Shown here: piece by piece, positions 51,871 to 61,516 of the stretch | Layout of the letters: every line of letters starts with the position of its first letter | Numbering within the stretch: the first letter of the stretch is position 1 | Assembly (NCBI RefSeq): GCF_001592755.1 | Contig: NZ_LUKF01000020.1 | Coordinates: 62,001 to 126,000, forward strand | Direction: 5' to 3' | Origin: Bdellovibrio bacteriovorus | Lineage (GTDB): Bacteria; Bdellovibrionota; Bdellovibrionia; Bdellovibrionales; Bdellovibrionaceae | Length of the DNA: 64,000 bases | The notes under the pieces: model-generated | What the model was told of the DNA's origin: nothing | The model's database searches: none | Seen by the model: the letters and a program-made list of their open reading frames with translations, nothing else | Program-made: the position numbers and the translations under genes

Positions 51871-52672
51871 TTGCTGCCTCCTCAGGATTGTTGGGGAAGT
51901 GGATCGGGACTATGGCTTGCATAGAGTATTTTTTAGATTTGCCTTTTTCTTTTTTCTCAACTGTTAAAGAAACTTCCACGGCTTGGGGGAATTTTCCTTT
52001 TGTTGCGCCGTCGCCTTGAGCATCGGTACGCCAGTCGGTGACCCAGTCTTGCTTGCCTTTACCCATGTAGCGAAGTTTGAATTCAGAGACGTTCTCTAGA
52101 AGAACGACTTCGTCGCCGCCTTTAGTGACATCTAGATCCACATACGGCGTGCTTCGTCTCCACAAACATTTTGATGATGCGGAATCATTGCGCAAGTTTT
52201 TGCAATCCTTCACGGAATAACCGACTTCAAGAAAATCGGCTTGAGCGGTATTGCGAGTCGTGCGCGCATTGTTCATCGTCACTAGATTTAAGCTTTCGCC
52301 GTTGCCTACAAAGTGAGTTGCGGGATCGCGGCGAGGGACTTCACGGCGGTTGTTGGGGTCTTGGTTTGGGTCGGGAAACACCGAAGGGGCCGTCCCCCCG
52401 TTGCCACCGCCATTAGCATTCGTGGAGTTTTTCTTTTTTAAGATCTGCTCCATCTCTTTTTCAAGATCGCGATAGTGATAAGCTAAATTGATATCTCTTT
52501 CCACCAAGCGCATGGCATCGCGCATGCGGGAAACATCGTCGATTTGATCTTGCAATTTCCCTTTAGCTTTGATGGCTTGAGTGATCGACTGCGCCGTTAA
52601 AACGGTGAGGGTCGCCAGAATCGCAACCGTGATCATCAACTCAATCATGGTGAAACCCTTATTGTTTCTCAT
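51818..52672 (-). CDS. gspJ: Type II secretion minor pseudopilin GspJ
   Basis: 284 residues with prepilin leader 'MRNNKG|FTMIELMITVAIL', the type IV pilin-like cleavage site and Glu5. The N-terminal helix continues to about 60, followed by a Gly/Asn-rich insertion (about 80-115) and a beta-rich globular domain. It forms the tip complex with GspK and GspI. The C-terminal extension is translated within the overlapping gspK start. Confidence 0.92.
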   Translation of the reverse strand: MRNNKGFTMIELMITVAILATLTVLTAQSITQAIKAKGKLQDQIDDVSRMRDAMRLVERDINLAYHYRDLEKEMEQILKKKNSTNANGGGNGGTAPSVFPDPNQDPNNRREVPRRDPATHFVGNGESLNLVTMNNARTTRNTAQADFLEVGYSVKDCKNLRNDSASSKCLWRRSTPYVDLDVTKGGDEVVLLENVSEFKLRYMGKGKQDWVTDWRTDAQGDGATKGKFPQAVEVSLTVEKKEKGKSKKYSMQAIVPIHFPNNPEEAANAQGNQSSWPQPSGPTQ

Positions 52673-52674
52673 GA

Positions 52675-53184
52675 CTAGCCTCCCGCACCCGGGATGGAAG
52701 GAAGTGGCAGTTGTTTATCGTAATCGACGAAATATTGAGTGGCCGAAAATTCTAAAGGCTTCTTCGCACCTTTGTAGATCACCGTGACTTTGACTTCCTT
52801 GATGGATTTTCCTAAGTGCTCGGCCAAAGTTTTCATGATCGTCAATGTCAGCTCGTCTGCGCCGCCCGCTTGGGCTGTGAGCGTCGCTGAAAAATCCGGA
52901 ACTTCAAATTCTTTCGAAGTCATGCGCCAAGAGTACTGAGGATATTCGGAACCAAAGTCGTCTTCTTTTTCTTCGGGGATGGAGTCTAAGGGTTTACCTT
53001 GATATTCCATTTCCACTTCAACCATTTTGCGTTCAAGCAAGGCCGAGACTTCGGTAGAAAGCTGGGTTTTACGAACACGCATGAAACTGCCGCTCCAAGA
53101 ATTTGCTAGCAAAAGCAAACCTGAAGACAGGATGACCAGCGCCATCACCGTTTCAATAAGTGTAAAACCTCTTTTATTTCTCAC
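52675..53184 (-). CDS. gspI: Type II secretion minor pseudopilin GspI
   Basis: 169 residues starting at GTG 53184, with leader 'MRNKRG|FTLIETVMALVILSSG'. The hydrophobic helix is followed by a small alpha/beta domain ('EVKVTVIYKGAKKPLEFSATQY') typical of GspI. The start overlaps the gspH stop by four bases (GTGA). The stop is two bases before gspJ. Confidence 0.92.
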   Translation of the reverse strand: MRNKRGFTLIETVMALVILSSGLLLLANSWSGSFMRVRKTQLSTEVSALLERKMVEVEMEYQGKPLDSIPEEKEDDFGSEYPQYSWRMTSKEFEVPDFSATLTAQAGGADELTLTIMKTLAEHLGKSIKEVKVTVIYKGAKKPLEFSATQYFVDYDKQLPLPSIPGAGG

Positions 53185-53786
53185 CGTTGGACATCCTTTA
53201 ACGAAGAAGCTTTTTCTATAATATCAGCTTGACCCGTTAAAGGATTAAAAACAAGAGTCCAAGTTAAATTATTTCCGTTCGTGATTTGCACGGCGGAGGC
53301 TTCCACAAAGCCTTCAGGGAAGAAGTGAATATACGCGAGTCCCGAAGTGATAGGGGACTTCATATTGATGGTTTCCACAGAGCCAAAACGCAGGCCACTG
53401 GGAAGTTTTTTTTCTGATTTTGTGAGGGATTTATCCATCTGAAAAAGCGGCGGCGGAGCCTCTTCCTCTTTTTCAGATTCTTTCTTTAAAGCCTCTTCGT
53501 ACATCTTAGGGTCCACAGGCTGCGGGCCATTGGCTCTTTCGACCCAATAAGCTTCATCTTGCGTGTCCATATTGATGACTAAGCGATACGTGGAGTTTGT
53601 GAGGCGGGCTTTGTTGCGGATTTCCTTGCTCAGAACGATGAAGCTCCGAGCAACGGCTTTGATATTTCCATCTCTTTTAACGAAACGGGGGGCTACCAAC
53701 GCTACGACCGCGCCAAGAATTGCCAGCACGATCATGATTTCAATTAGCGTGAAGCCCTTTTGCGAACGCATGAAATTACTGAACAT
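53181..53786 (-). CDS. gspH: Type II secretion minor pseudopilin GspH
   Basis: 201 residues. Leader 'MRSQKG|FTLIEIMIVLAILG' is preceded by five further residues if ATG 53786 is used; ATG 53771 is an alternative start and would give the typical short leader. The pseudopilin helix is followed by a charged linker with 'KKESEKEEEAPPP' and a beta-domain. It overlaps the gspG stop by 11 bases with the longer start. Confidence 0.88.
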   Translation of the reverse strand: MFSNFMRSQKGFTLIEIMIVLAILGAVVALVAPRFVKRDGNIKAVARSFIVLSKEIRNKARLTNSTYRLVINMDTQDEAYWVERANGPQPVDPKMYEEALKKESEKEEEAPPPLFQMDKSLTKSEKKLPSGLRFGSVETINMKSPITSGLAYIHFFPEGFVEASAVQITNGNNLTWTLVFNPLTGQADIIEKASSLKDVQR

Positions 53787-54186
53787 CCTCTAGAGTGATG
53801 TCTTTGTCGTTACCAGAGCCACCTTCACGGCGGTCTTTACCCAAAGACTTCAAAGTGTATTCAGAACCTTCGCGCTCATATACCAGTTCATTTCCAAATG
53901 GATCTTTAAGATCTTTTTTGTAGTAAGCCTCAGGACCCCAGTTTGAACAATCTGGATCGGCTTTCGTCAAACCTTCCAAAGATTGAGGGTAGTGACCACA
54001 ATCTGTGTAATACATAGAAAGAGCATTCACAACTTGAGTCAGCTGGATTTTAGCTTCTTTCACTTTGGACTTATCCAATTGTCCTGTGATGTTTGGAAGA
54101 AGAAGAGCTGCGATACTACCGATGATCGCAAGGACGATCATGATTTCGATCAACGTCATACCCTTGCGGTTTTTGAGAAGAGACAT
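53776..54186 (-). CDS. gspG: Type II secretion major pseudopilin GspG
   Basis: 136 residues with leader 'MSLLKNRKG|MTLIEIMIVLAIIG', the conserved Glu5, and the Ca-binding loop region 'DPFGNELVYEREGSEYTLKS' typical of GspG. It polymerises into the pseudopilus that pushes substrates through the secretin. It is the first of the pseudopilin block gspG-H-I-J-K. The 162-base gap to gspF is the second largest in the operon and may hold an internal promoter (inference). Confidence 0.95.
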   Translation of the reverse strand: MSLLKNRKGMTLIEIMIVLAIIGSIAALLLPNITGQLDKSKVKEAKIQLTQVVNALSMYYTDCGHYPQSLEGLTKADPDCSNWGPEAYYKKDLKDPFGNELVYEREGSEYTLKSLGKDRREGGSGNDKDITLEDVQ

Positions 54187-54348
54187 TACTTACTCCTTAT
54201 GTTTAACAGATGTTGAGGATAGCAGAGGTCCTATCTGAGGTAAAGCACACATGCGGCTTTGCTAAGAATGAGATCTGACAGGGATCCAAAATATTTTGGA
54301 CCCGACTTAAGATGAGATACAGACTTTAGTTGATGTTGTACTTTAAGT

Positions 54349-55566
54349 TTAACCGGCGATGTTCGCCATTTCAAACATAGGCACCATCACGGCAACAACG
54401 ATCATACCGATGGCAAAACCCATCATAACAATGACAACGGGGCCCATCAGACTTGTTAAGCCTTCCAATTTTGTTTTCACCTGGAAGTCATAGGCGTCAG
54501 AAACTTGCGAGAGCATGTTTTCAAGTTCACCGGTTTTTTCCCCAATGTTCACCATGTGGATCACGATCGGAGGAAACTGTCCGGACTTTTTCAAAGGACC
54601 CGCGATAGATTCACCCTCAGAGATATTAGAACGGGCTTCGTCAATCGCTTGCGCCAAGACGTGGTTATTCACAACGTTGCGAACAATGTCTAAGGCCGCT
54701 AGCATCGGAACGCCACCTGTTAATAGTGTCGCTAAAGTTCTCGTAAAACGAGAAACGGCAACCATGCGAACAGTGGGGCCTACAATAGGAAGCTTCAACG
54801 AGATTGCGTCCCATTGATTGCGTCCTGCCGGTGTGCTTTTCCAGTTTTTAAAAAGAAGATATAAAATCAACGCACTTCCTACGAGCAAGTACCAATAGTT
54901 CACAACAAACTGACTGGCATCAATCAAGGTCACCGTGTACCAAGGAAGTTGCAGGTTTGGAGCTGATTCAAAAACCGTCACCATTTTTGGAATCAAGAAC
55001 ACGAAAAGGAAACCCAATAGACCTAAAGTTACGACCATCATGATGATCGGGTAGGTCATGGCACTGCTGACTTTCGCGCGAAGATCGGCTTGCGCTTCGG
55101 TGAATTCCGCAAGACGCATTAAGATGACATCCAAGCTTCCTGACATTTCGCCGGCTTCGACCATCGAAATATAAATGTTGGTAAAGATGTTGGGATATTT
55201 TGCCAAGGCTTTGTGAAACGGGGAGCCTTCGTTCACCATGTTTTTACAATCGGCAATGGCTTCAGAAAGAGCTGCATTTTCAACTTGCTCGGAAACGGCC
55301 GTTAAAGCATCGACCAGAGGGATGTTGGCTTTGATTAAAGTCGCTAATTGGCGAGTCATCAATGCCAGCTCTTTTACGCCCACTTTCGCGCTGGATCTCG
55401 CGCCGGATTTCTTTTTAGGATCGACTTTCTTTTTGTCACGGATATCGACGACGAAAATATTGTCTTTTTTAAGCTTGGTGCGGGCTGCGCGCAGATTTTC
55501 TGCGTCAACGACACCTTTTACGTTTTTTCCGTCTCGAGATAGACCTTTGTATTCAAAAATCGGCAT
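54349..55566 (-). CDS. gspF: Type II secretion inner-membrane protein GspF
   Basis: 405 residues, the usual size. Two GspF/PilC repeats, each with cytoplasmic helices and the 'MTRQLATLI...LVDAL' and 'FTRTLATLLTGGVPMLAALDIV' motifs, are separated by membrane helices (about 170-190, 220-240, 375-398). It is the polytopic hub contacted by GspE. The start is ATG 55566. Confidence 0.95.
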   Translation of the reverse strand: MPIFEYKGLSRDGKNVKGVVDAENLRAARTKLKKDNIFVVDIRDKKKVDPKKKSGARSSAKVGVKELALMTRQLATLIKANIPLVDALTAVSEQVENAALSEAIADCKNMVNEGSPFHKALAKYPNIFTNIYISMVEAGEMSGSLDVILMRLAEFTEAQADLRAKVSSAMTYPIIMMVVTLGLLGFLFVFLIPKMVTVFESAPNLQLPWYTVTLIDASQFVVNYWYLLVGSALILYLLFKNWKSTPAGRNQWDAISLKLPIVGPTVRMVAVSRFTRTLATLLTGGVPMLAALDIVRNVVNNHVLAQAIDEARSNISEGESIAGPLKKSGQFPPIVIHMVNIGEKTGELENMLSQVSDAYDFQVKTKLEGLTSLMGPVVIVMMGFAIGMIVVAVMVPMFEMANIAG

Positions 55567-55582
55567 TTGCTTATCCTAAAAA

Positions 55583-55668
55583 ATGCTGCTTCAGTTCCGC
55601 GCCTTCCAGCGCTCCGCTCTGCGGCCTCACGGCCCTGCTTCAGCCTGCGCGCCCGAAGGCGCTTCGGC
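55583..55668 (-). repeat. REP-like GC-rich repeat doublet, copy C
   Basis: Within the gspE-gspF gap, CTGCTTCAG occurs twice (near 55586 and 55635), each followed by a GC-rich segment with CGCGCC. The second is followed by CCGAAG-GCG-CTTCGG (55653-55667). The leading ATGCTGCTTCAG resembles copies A and B near nusA and pnp, read in the minus direction there. No T tract. Confidence 0.45.
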
Positions 55669-55685
55669 ACTGCCGGCTGCCGCCG

Positions 55686-57377
55686 TTAAATATCCAATTG
55701 CGTATTGGAAGCAAGTTCTTCAATAGTAGTGATCCCCGCAAGGACCTTTTGGACCCCGTGATCGCGGAAGGTTTTCATACCATTGGCGACAGCTTGCTTC
55801 TTAATTGAGTTACCATCTTTACGTTGCATGATCAAAGAGCGGACATCGTCAGTGACAATCAATAGTTCACTGATCGTCGTACGGCCTGAGTAACCTTTCT
55901 GACCGCAATGGTTGCAACCCATCGCGCGGCAGATGTGCGAATTTTTCGCTTCTTCGCGAGTCACACCAATTGTTTGCAGTTCGAAATCAGAAGGCTCATA
56001 AGGCGCTTTACAGTGCGGGCAAAGAACACGCACCAGACGTTGAGCGACAACACCTTGAATCGATGTCGCGATCAAGAAAGGCTCTACGCCGAAGTCAATC
56101 AAACGGGGGAAGGCACCGGCAGAGTCATTCGTATGCAGAGTAGATAAAACCAAGTGACCTGTTAATGACGCTTGGATCGCAAGTTCGGCTGTTTCCAAGT
56201 CACGAATCTCACCGACCATGATGATGTCAGGGTCTTGACGAAGGAAAGATCTTAATCCCGCGGCAAAGGTTAATCCGATTTTAGAGTTCACTTGCACCTG
56301 ACCAATCCCGTGGATACGTTGCTCCACCGGATCTTCCACTGTCAAAATGTTTACGTCAGGTTTGTTTAATTTTGAAAGAGCTCCATACAAAGTTGTCGAC
56401 TTACCGGAACCCGTGGGGCCGGTGACTAGAAAGATCCCGTAAGAGCGCGCTAAAAGGTCATCCAAACGATCTAAGTTCTCTGTCGAGAAACCTAGTTGTT
56501 GAAGTTCTAGAACGATGCTCGATCTATCTTGAATACGCATCACCAGACGCTCACCGTGAGCGGTGGGCACCGTAGAAAGACGGATATCGATATCTTTACC
56601 GCCGACTTTCAAAGGAATACGACCGTCTTGAGGCAGACGTTTTTCCGCGATATTCAAGTTCGCCATAACTTTGATGCGGGACGTGATCGCGTTTTGAAGT
56701 TTCTTAGGTGGTTTAAAGACGTCGAACAAAATACCGTCCATGCGAAAGCGCACGACCATGTCTTTTTCATAAGGTTCGATATGGATATCAGAAGCTTTTT
56801 CTTTCACGGCACGGAATAGAAGGCTATTCACCATCTTGATCACCGGCGCATCATCTTCGCCCGCTTCAAGAAGGTCGACGATAGGATCGTCGAGGTCGTA
56901 ATCTTCTTCTTCGATTTCATCAAGGCCCGAAAGATTCGCCGTGCTTTTTTCGTAAACTTTATTGATCGCATCTTGAATACGGCTTGTCGTTGTCACTAGG
57001 GGACGAACGCGTTTACCGAAAAGAACTTTCAAATCATCAAGCGCTTTTAAATTCACCGGATTGCTGGTTAACGCAATCAGCGTTTCAGATTCTTCTTTGT
57101 ACGGAAGAACATTGTGTTGTTTTGCGTAGTTGATAGGAAGATCACGGATCAAGTCGACGGCGATATCACTGACTGGAATGTCGCGGATAAAATCCAAGCC
57201 CAATTCCTTACACAGATCGGCGACCACTTCATCCGCCGTGGAAAATTCTTTCGCTGCCAAAGCCTCGCCCACGGTGACGGGTCTCACCACCGAGGGATTG
57301 TTAAGCACAGAACGGATTTGGTCCTGTGACAGGGAGGTCGCTTTTGACAGTATCGTTTGAATATCCACGGAGGCCAT
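55686..57377 (-). CDS. gspE: Type II secretion ATPase GspE
   Basis: 563 residues. The N-terminal GspE domain (about 1-150) leads to the ATPase core: Walker A 'GPTGSGKSTT' (320-329), Asp boxes 'VEDPVEQ' and 'GEIRDLETAE', and Walker B 'DPDIIMVGE'. A zinc-binding tetracysteine (CPHC near 460, CNHC near 495) lies in the C-terminal part. It powers pseudopilus assembly from the cytoplasm. It follows gspD after six bases. Confidence 0.97.
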   Translation of the reverse strand: MASVDIQTILSKATSLSQDQIRSVLNNPSVVRPVTVGEALAAKEFSTADEVVADLCKELGLDFIRDIPVSDIAVDLIRDLPINYAKQHNVLPYKEESETLIALTSNPVNLKALDDLKVLFGKRVRPLVTTTSRIQDAINKVYEKSTANLSGLDEIEEEDYDLDDPIVDLLEAGEDDAPVIKMVNSLLFRAVKEKASDIHIEPYEKDMVVRFRMDGILFDVFKPPKKLQNAITSRIKVMANLNIAEKRLPQDGRIPLKVGGKDIDIRLSTVPTAHGERLVMRIQDRSSIVLELQQLGFSTENLDRLDDLLARSYGIFLVTGPTGSGKSTTLYGALSKLNKPDVNILTVEDPVEQRIHGIGQVQVNSKIGLTFAAGLRSFLRQDPDIIMVGEIRDLETAELAIQASLTGHLVLSTLHTNDSAGAFPRLIDFGVEPFLIATSIQGVVAQRLVRVLCPHCKAPYEPSDFELQTIGVTREEAKNSHICRAMGCNHCGQKGYSGRTTISELLIVTDDVRSLIMQRKDGNSIKKQAVANGMKTFRDHGVQKVLAGITTIEELASNTQLDI

Positions 57378-57383
57378 GTTTTC

Positions 57384-59717
57384 TTATTCCTCTTCAATTA
57401 CAGGTTGGGATGTTTCAGGAGGGACGGCGTTGTTACTGCCATTCAGGCCCGCACGCGCCTTCTGATGAATCGCATCCATCTTTTTACCATAAGGATCGAC
57501 TCCGCCCTGAGCTTTGATGAAATCAATACGTTCATCCAGCGTTCTATTTGTAATAGCATTCGTATCTGCCGAGTTTTTCACGATTTTCGGAGTCAAGAAC
57601 ACAACCATATTCGTTTTATCTTTAGAAATGGTGCGAGACTTGAACAACCAACCCAAAATAGGGATGTCTCCGAGAAGTGGCACTTTGCTGATAGATTCGA
57701 TGTCTTGCTCTTTCATCAAACCACCCAGAATCGCCGTGTCGCCGTTATTCACATTAATCACAGTTTTGATCGAGCGCTTCGCCAAAGGCTGAGTAGAATC
57801 CTGGAACGCCTTCGGAGTACTTGCTGTTGAAAGCTGAGACACTTGTTGTTTGATTTCCATGCGGATCTGATTTGTCGCTGGGCTGATATAAGGTTTCAGC
57901 GTCAATTTGATCGTCGCATCTTCAAACGTTGGCGTCGTGATCGGAGAGCCATTCGTTGGAGTCGTGGTTGTTGAACCCGTGACGACTTTATCACCGACTT
58001 CCAATTCACCCTCTTGATTGTCCAAAGTCATCAAAGTTGGAGTTGAAAGGATGTTGGCTTTTTTCGTTGTTTTCAAGAAGTTGATAAAACCAACTAGGTT
58101 CGGAATCTTGATCGTGGATTTAGAAACAGGATCTGTCACTTCAACCACATCACCTTGACCGAAACCGATCACGGCACCCGCACCACCTGTAGGGCTTAGC
58201 AAGCTGTTGATATCAAGACCGCCATTGAAACCGACTTTACCGTAACCTGTGTCACCGTATTTATAGTAACCCACGCCCCAAGTATTACCGTCGTTCGCAC
58301 TCATCTCCATGATGATGGCTTCAACGAAAACTTGGTCGCGAGGAGTGTCGATTTTGTTCAAAAGACTTAGAACCACTTCGTAGTCTTGTTTGCTAGCTGT
58401 GATAATAAGGCTGTTTGTTGTTTTATCGCCGACGATTTTAACATCGCCACCGAAGATCTCTTGCGGAGCTTGCATTTGACCGCCAGCGCCGATAGGGGAA
58501 AGCAAGCTGCCACCTGTTTGTGGCTTCGGAGCTGCATCCTTTGTCACACCTTGAAGAGTTTGCGCCAGTTTTTCCGCATCACCGTTTTTCACGTGATAAA
58601 CATAAACGCCGCCAGATTCTTCAGGACGGATTTTGAAATCAAGTTGAGAGATCAATTTTTTAATACGCACGATGCCTGATTTATTGCCGACAACGATGAT
58701 CGAGTTTGTGCGATCATCTGGAATCGCCATAAAGAAGCTTGCGCCTTGTTGGCTGGAAGCTCCTGCGGAACGAGAGAATCTTGGAACACCCGCAGAGAAT
58801 GTCCCTGGAGCTGAACCTTGAGTTTTATTTCCTTTATTGACGATTTTATCCACTAGGTCAGCCAAGTCTTTGGCTTTTGCATACTTAATAGGAATAACTT
58901 CAAGTTGTTCTTCAAATCCTGGAACGTCCAATTGGCTGATGATTTTCATCACGCGATCAATATTAGAGCCGTAGTCCGAGATGATGATCGAGTTTGTGGG
59001 CTCGTAAATATTCATCTCACCATCTTTAGATGGAAGGATACGAAGGTCTCTGTTTACTTGAGCCGCTGAAATGTGTTTCAAGTGGATGATACGAGTGATC
59101 ATCTGATCGCTGTTCGGATAGTAAGCGCCAGAGAACGTCTCGATATTATCACGTTGCGCATTTCTTGCTGATTTTACTTTTAAGAAGCTGCCCGAAGGAA
59201 CAACCGTGAAGCCATTGATTGCAAGCGCAGACAAGAAAGCCTTATAAGCTTCCGCGACCGTGATCTTACTTGGAGCCGTGATCGTGATCTTTCCACGCAC
59301 GCCCGGATCAATGATAAAGTTCTTACCTGTCAATTCACCGATAGCTTTAATCAGATCTGTGATTTCCACATTCGGGAAGTCGAAGGACTCAATCGTTTCA
59401 GGGAAGTTCTGACTGTTGATATCTTCAATCGGAGCTTTTGCGAATTTATCGCGGGCATTCTTGCTAAGCACATCCATGCCGCCAGCGGTATTTCCGCCGC
59501 CACGAGAACCACCCGCACTCGGTCCATTGCTTGGAAGTGAAGGGGCAGAAAAAGCATCATTATTAGCCGGTGGAGGAGGAAAGCCTGAATCGTCACCAAA
59601 ATCCGAAGACGGTGGTGGCGGTGGAGGCGGGAAGTCCTCAAACTGCGCATTCGCGGCAGGGCCGACGAGCTGCGCGGTCATCAGTGAAGCAAGTCCTATG
59701 CTGACAGTCTTTTTCAT
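57384..59717 (-). CDS. gspD: Type II secretin GspD
   Basis: 777 residues. A signal peptide (MKKTVSIGLASLMTAQLVGPAANA) is followed by a Pro/Gly/Ser-rich stretch (about 28-80) and N0 ('NVEITDLIKAIGELTGKNFII'). N1-N3 follow with repeated 'SIIISDYGSNIDRVMKII'-type motifs, then the C-terminal secretin domain ending in 'VPLLGDIPILGWLF'. It forms the outer-membrane channel. The low-complexity N-terminal segment is longer than in enterobacterial GspD. Confidence 0.97.
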   Translation of the reverse strand: MKKTVSIGLASLMTAQLVGPAANAQFEDFPPPPPPPSSDFGDDSGFPPPPANNDAFSAPSLPSNGPSAGGSRGGGNTAGGMDVLSKNARDKFAKAPIEDINSQNFPETIESFDFPNVEITDLIKAIGELTGKNFIIDPGVRGKITITAPSKITVAEAYKAFLSALAINGFTVVPSGSFLKVKSARNAQRDNIETFSGAYYPNSDQMITRIIHLKHISAAQVNRDLRILPSKDGEMNIYEPTNSIIISDYGSNIDRVMKIISQLDVPGFEEQLEVIPIKYAKAKDLADLVDKIVNKGNKTQGSAPGTFSAGVPRFSRSAGASSQQGASFFMAIPDDRTNSIIVVGNKSGIVRIKKLISQLDFKIRPEESGGVYVYHVKNGDAEKLAQTLQGVTKDAAPKPQTGGSLLSPIGAGGQMQAPQEIFGGDVKIVGDKTTNSLIITASKQDYEVVLSLLNKIDTPRDQVFVEAIIMEMSANDGNTWGVGYYKYGDTGYGKVGFNGGLDINSLLSPTGGAGAVIGFGQGDVVEVTDPVSKSTIKIPNLVGFINFLKTTKKANILSTPTLMTLDNQEGELEVGDKVVTGSTTTTPTNGSPITTPTFEDATIKLTLKPYISPATNQIRMEIKQQVSQLSTASTPKAFQDSTQPLAKRSIKTVINVNNGDTAILGGLMKEQDIESISKVPLLGDIPILGWLFKSRTISKDKTNMVVFLTPKIVKNSADTNAITNRTLDERIDFIKAQGGVDPYGKKMDAIHQKARAGLNGSNNAVPPETSQPVIEEE

Positions 59718-59772
59718 ATATCCTCTCCTTGAGGAGTTGTAAAATCCAGTTGCTATATCTTTCGCGGAGATC

Positions 59773-60687
59773 TTATTGAATATTGTAAGTCATCGTCTCC
59801 GTTTTACCGTTGCGCTCAATTTGCAAAGACACTTTCGGTGAGTTTTTCAAAGTATTATAAAGTTCCATGGCTTTCGCGGGACTGTCGACAGGAGTGCCAT
59901 CGACAGACTTAATCACGTCCATGCGTTGCAAGCCCAGCTGTTCATAAATACTGCCTGGTTGCATGTCTAAAAGACGGAAGCCATTAATCGCGCCCGTTCC
60001 AGGTTCGCGATTAGGAACTGCGCGCGCTTGCATCAAGATGCTGGAAAGATCATTCGTGTATTTCAATAAATCAGCACGTTTGATGACGAAGTTGTTGTTG
60101 CCGACAGATTGAACTTCTTTGCCTCCAGCGGCAGCCGGGCGACCCGCACCGAAAGCCACTTTGCCAGCGTCTTTTTTCATCTCAATATATTCCAAACGAT
60201 TGGAATTGAGATTGCGGAAAATAACTTTTTGGCGCTCTACACGAATAATAGAGGCCATGCCTTCAATTTCTTTTCCGGGACTGTAAGACACGACTTGGTT
60301 TTTTCCGCGCACATCAATAGCGGCCAAGGATTTATCCGGATTTGAATGCACCAGTGTGCCAATCAAAGTCAGAGGTAACTGCGAAGGAACTGGATCGGCT
60401 TCTTTTTGCGCTTCAGCACCTTTGGATTTATCCACCAAGGGCTCAGGAATTTGTCCGTTCGAAGCAAACATATTGCGTGTCGTAATTGTATTGTAAGCGC
60501 CGCGACTGACGGACATGTCAGCTGCCGGTGGTTTGGGACGAGCTGCAGGAGCGGATTGCGGCAACATGCGGTCGCGATAAGCCAGGATGGCAAGGTCTGC
60601 GATGCAATAACCGACAAACGCAAAAAGAATATAGGAATATAATCTTTCAAAAGGGGGGCGTTGATTCTTCGGGTTACGTGAAATCAC
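59773..60687 (-). CDS. gspC: Type II secretion protein GspC
   Basis: 304 residues from GTG 60687. One N-terminal membrane helix (about 17-36), then the homology region ('LTLIGTLVHSNPDKSLAAID') that binds the GspD N0 domain, and a C-terminal PDZ domain (about 215-304, 'GFRLLDMQPGSIYEQLGLQRMD'). It links the inner-membrane platform to the secretin and is thought to contribute to substrate choice. First gene of the operon; the promoter must lie in 60688-60861 or nearby. Confidence 0.93.
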   Translation of the reverse strand: MISRNPKNQRPPFERLYSYILFAFVGYCIADLAILAYRDRMLPQSAPAARPKPPAADMSVSRGAYNTITTRNMFASNGQIPEPLVDKSKGAEAQKEADPVPSQLPLTLIGTLVHSNPDKSLAAIDVRGKNQVVSYSPGKEIEGMASIIRVERQKVIFRNLNSNRLEYIEMKKDAGKVAFGAGRPAAAGGKEVQSVGNNNFVIKRADLLKYTNDLSSILMQARAVPNREPGTGAINGFRLLDMQPGSIYEQLGLQRMDVIKSVDGTPVDSPAKAMELYNTLKNSPKVSLQIERNGKTETMTYNIQ

Positions 60688-60861
60688 AGTTGCACAATCC
60701 TTTGTTTTATTACCGGCATAATTTGCCGAGACCTAGTCCTTGGGCCTCGATCCATCCTATCAAAAAGGCGAGGGGTCTGCACGAAAAAATACAAGCTGGA
60801 CCATGGTCTTGAATACTTAAAAACCTACACACATTTCGAAAAGATAGGTCATGATAGGGAT

Positions 60862-61431
60862 ATGAGAATTCTCTACTTCACGGATGGAGCAGGAATTGAT
60901 CTTCAGGGTATTCGCGAATCAGTTTTACGAATTCCTGAAGTCCTCACCTCTCTTCGTCGCGGCCAGGAACAGGCTCGCTACGTAGATTTGATGCAGGTGA
61001 TGGGATTACCGGACGAAGATTTTCGTCAGGTGTCTTCTGTATTGCGCAACTTCCTGATTAATTTAGTGCAAAGAGGTCTGCATCAACGATGGATCAATCG
61101 CGATCATCGCGCGGACCTTATTCTTCGCCGAATCAATCATCGTAATTTTTCTGATATCAAAAACGAGGTCTTAAATTTCATCCGTGCGAAGTCCGCGGGT
61201 CAAAATGTGGCGACACAGGACCTTCATCTGCTTCATTTTTTAAGTCATGTTGAAATCACTATCATCGGCCCAGGTTACGACGAAATTGAAATCTGGTTGC
61301 GCCGAGAAATCTCAAACCGAAGCGATATCAAAGTCCTGATTAAGGATGTTATTGCCTCGGATCCACAGCTGGACTGGTTCTGGCCGCAAGTGCGCGAAGC
61401 GGTGACCAGCGGCGAAATGCCTCTTATCTAA
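60862..61431 (+). CDS. Hypothetical protein
   Basis: 189 residues without a signal peptide or membrane segment, so probably cytoplasmic. The pattern is largely helical ('QVSSVLRNFLINLVQRG', 'EIWLRREISNRSDIKVLIKDVI'), with a short beta-like 'RILYFTDGAG' at the start. No family is recognised. It is divergent from gspC, with a 174-base gap, so a shared promoter region is likely. Confidence 0.65.
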   Translation: MRILYFTDGAGIDLQGIRESVLRIPEVLTSLRRGQEQARYVDLMQVMGLPDEDFRQVSSVLRNFLINLVQRGLHQRWINRDHRADLILRRINHRNFSDIKNEVLNFIRAKSAGQNVATQDLHLLHFLSHVEITIIGPGYDEIEIWLRREISNRSDIKVLIKDVIASDPQLDWFWPQVREAVTSGEMPLI

Positions 61432-61466
61432 ATCTGAGTAAACAAAAACGCCTGCTTTAGAGAAAA

Positions 61467-61514
61467 ATTTGGGATCCGAAGAGCTTCCCAAATAATTCTC
61501 ACGAGAGGCTCTCA
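61467..61514 (+). other. Hairpins in the leader of the chemoreceptor gene
   Basis: ATTTGGGA (61467-61474) pairs with TCCCAAAT (61486-61493), an 8-bp perfect stem. Just before the start codon, GAGAG-G-CTCTC (61503-61513) overlaps the ribosome-binding site. The first may also terminate the preceding gene but has no T run. Confidence 0.4.
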
Positions 61515-61516
61515 CA

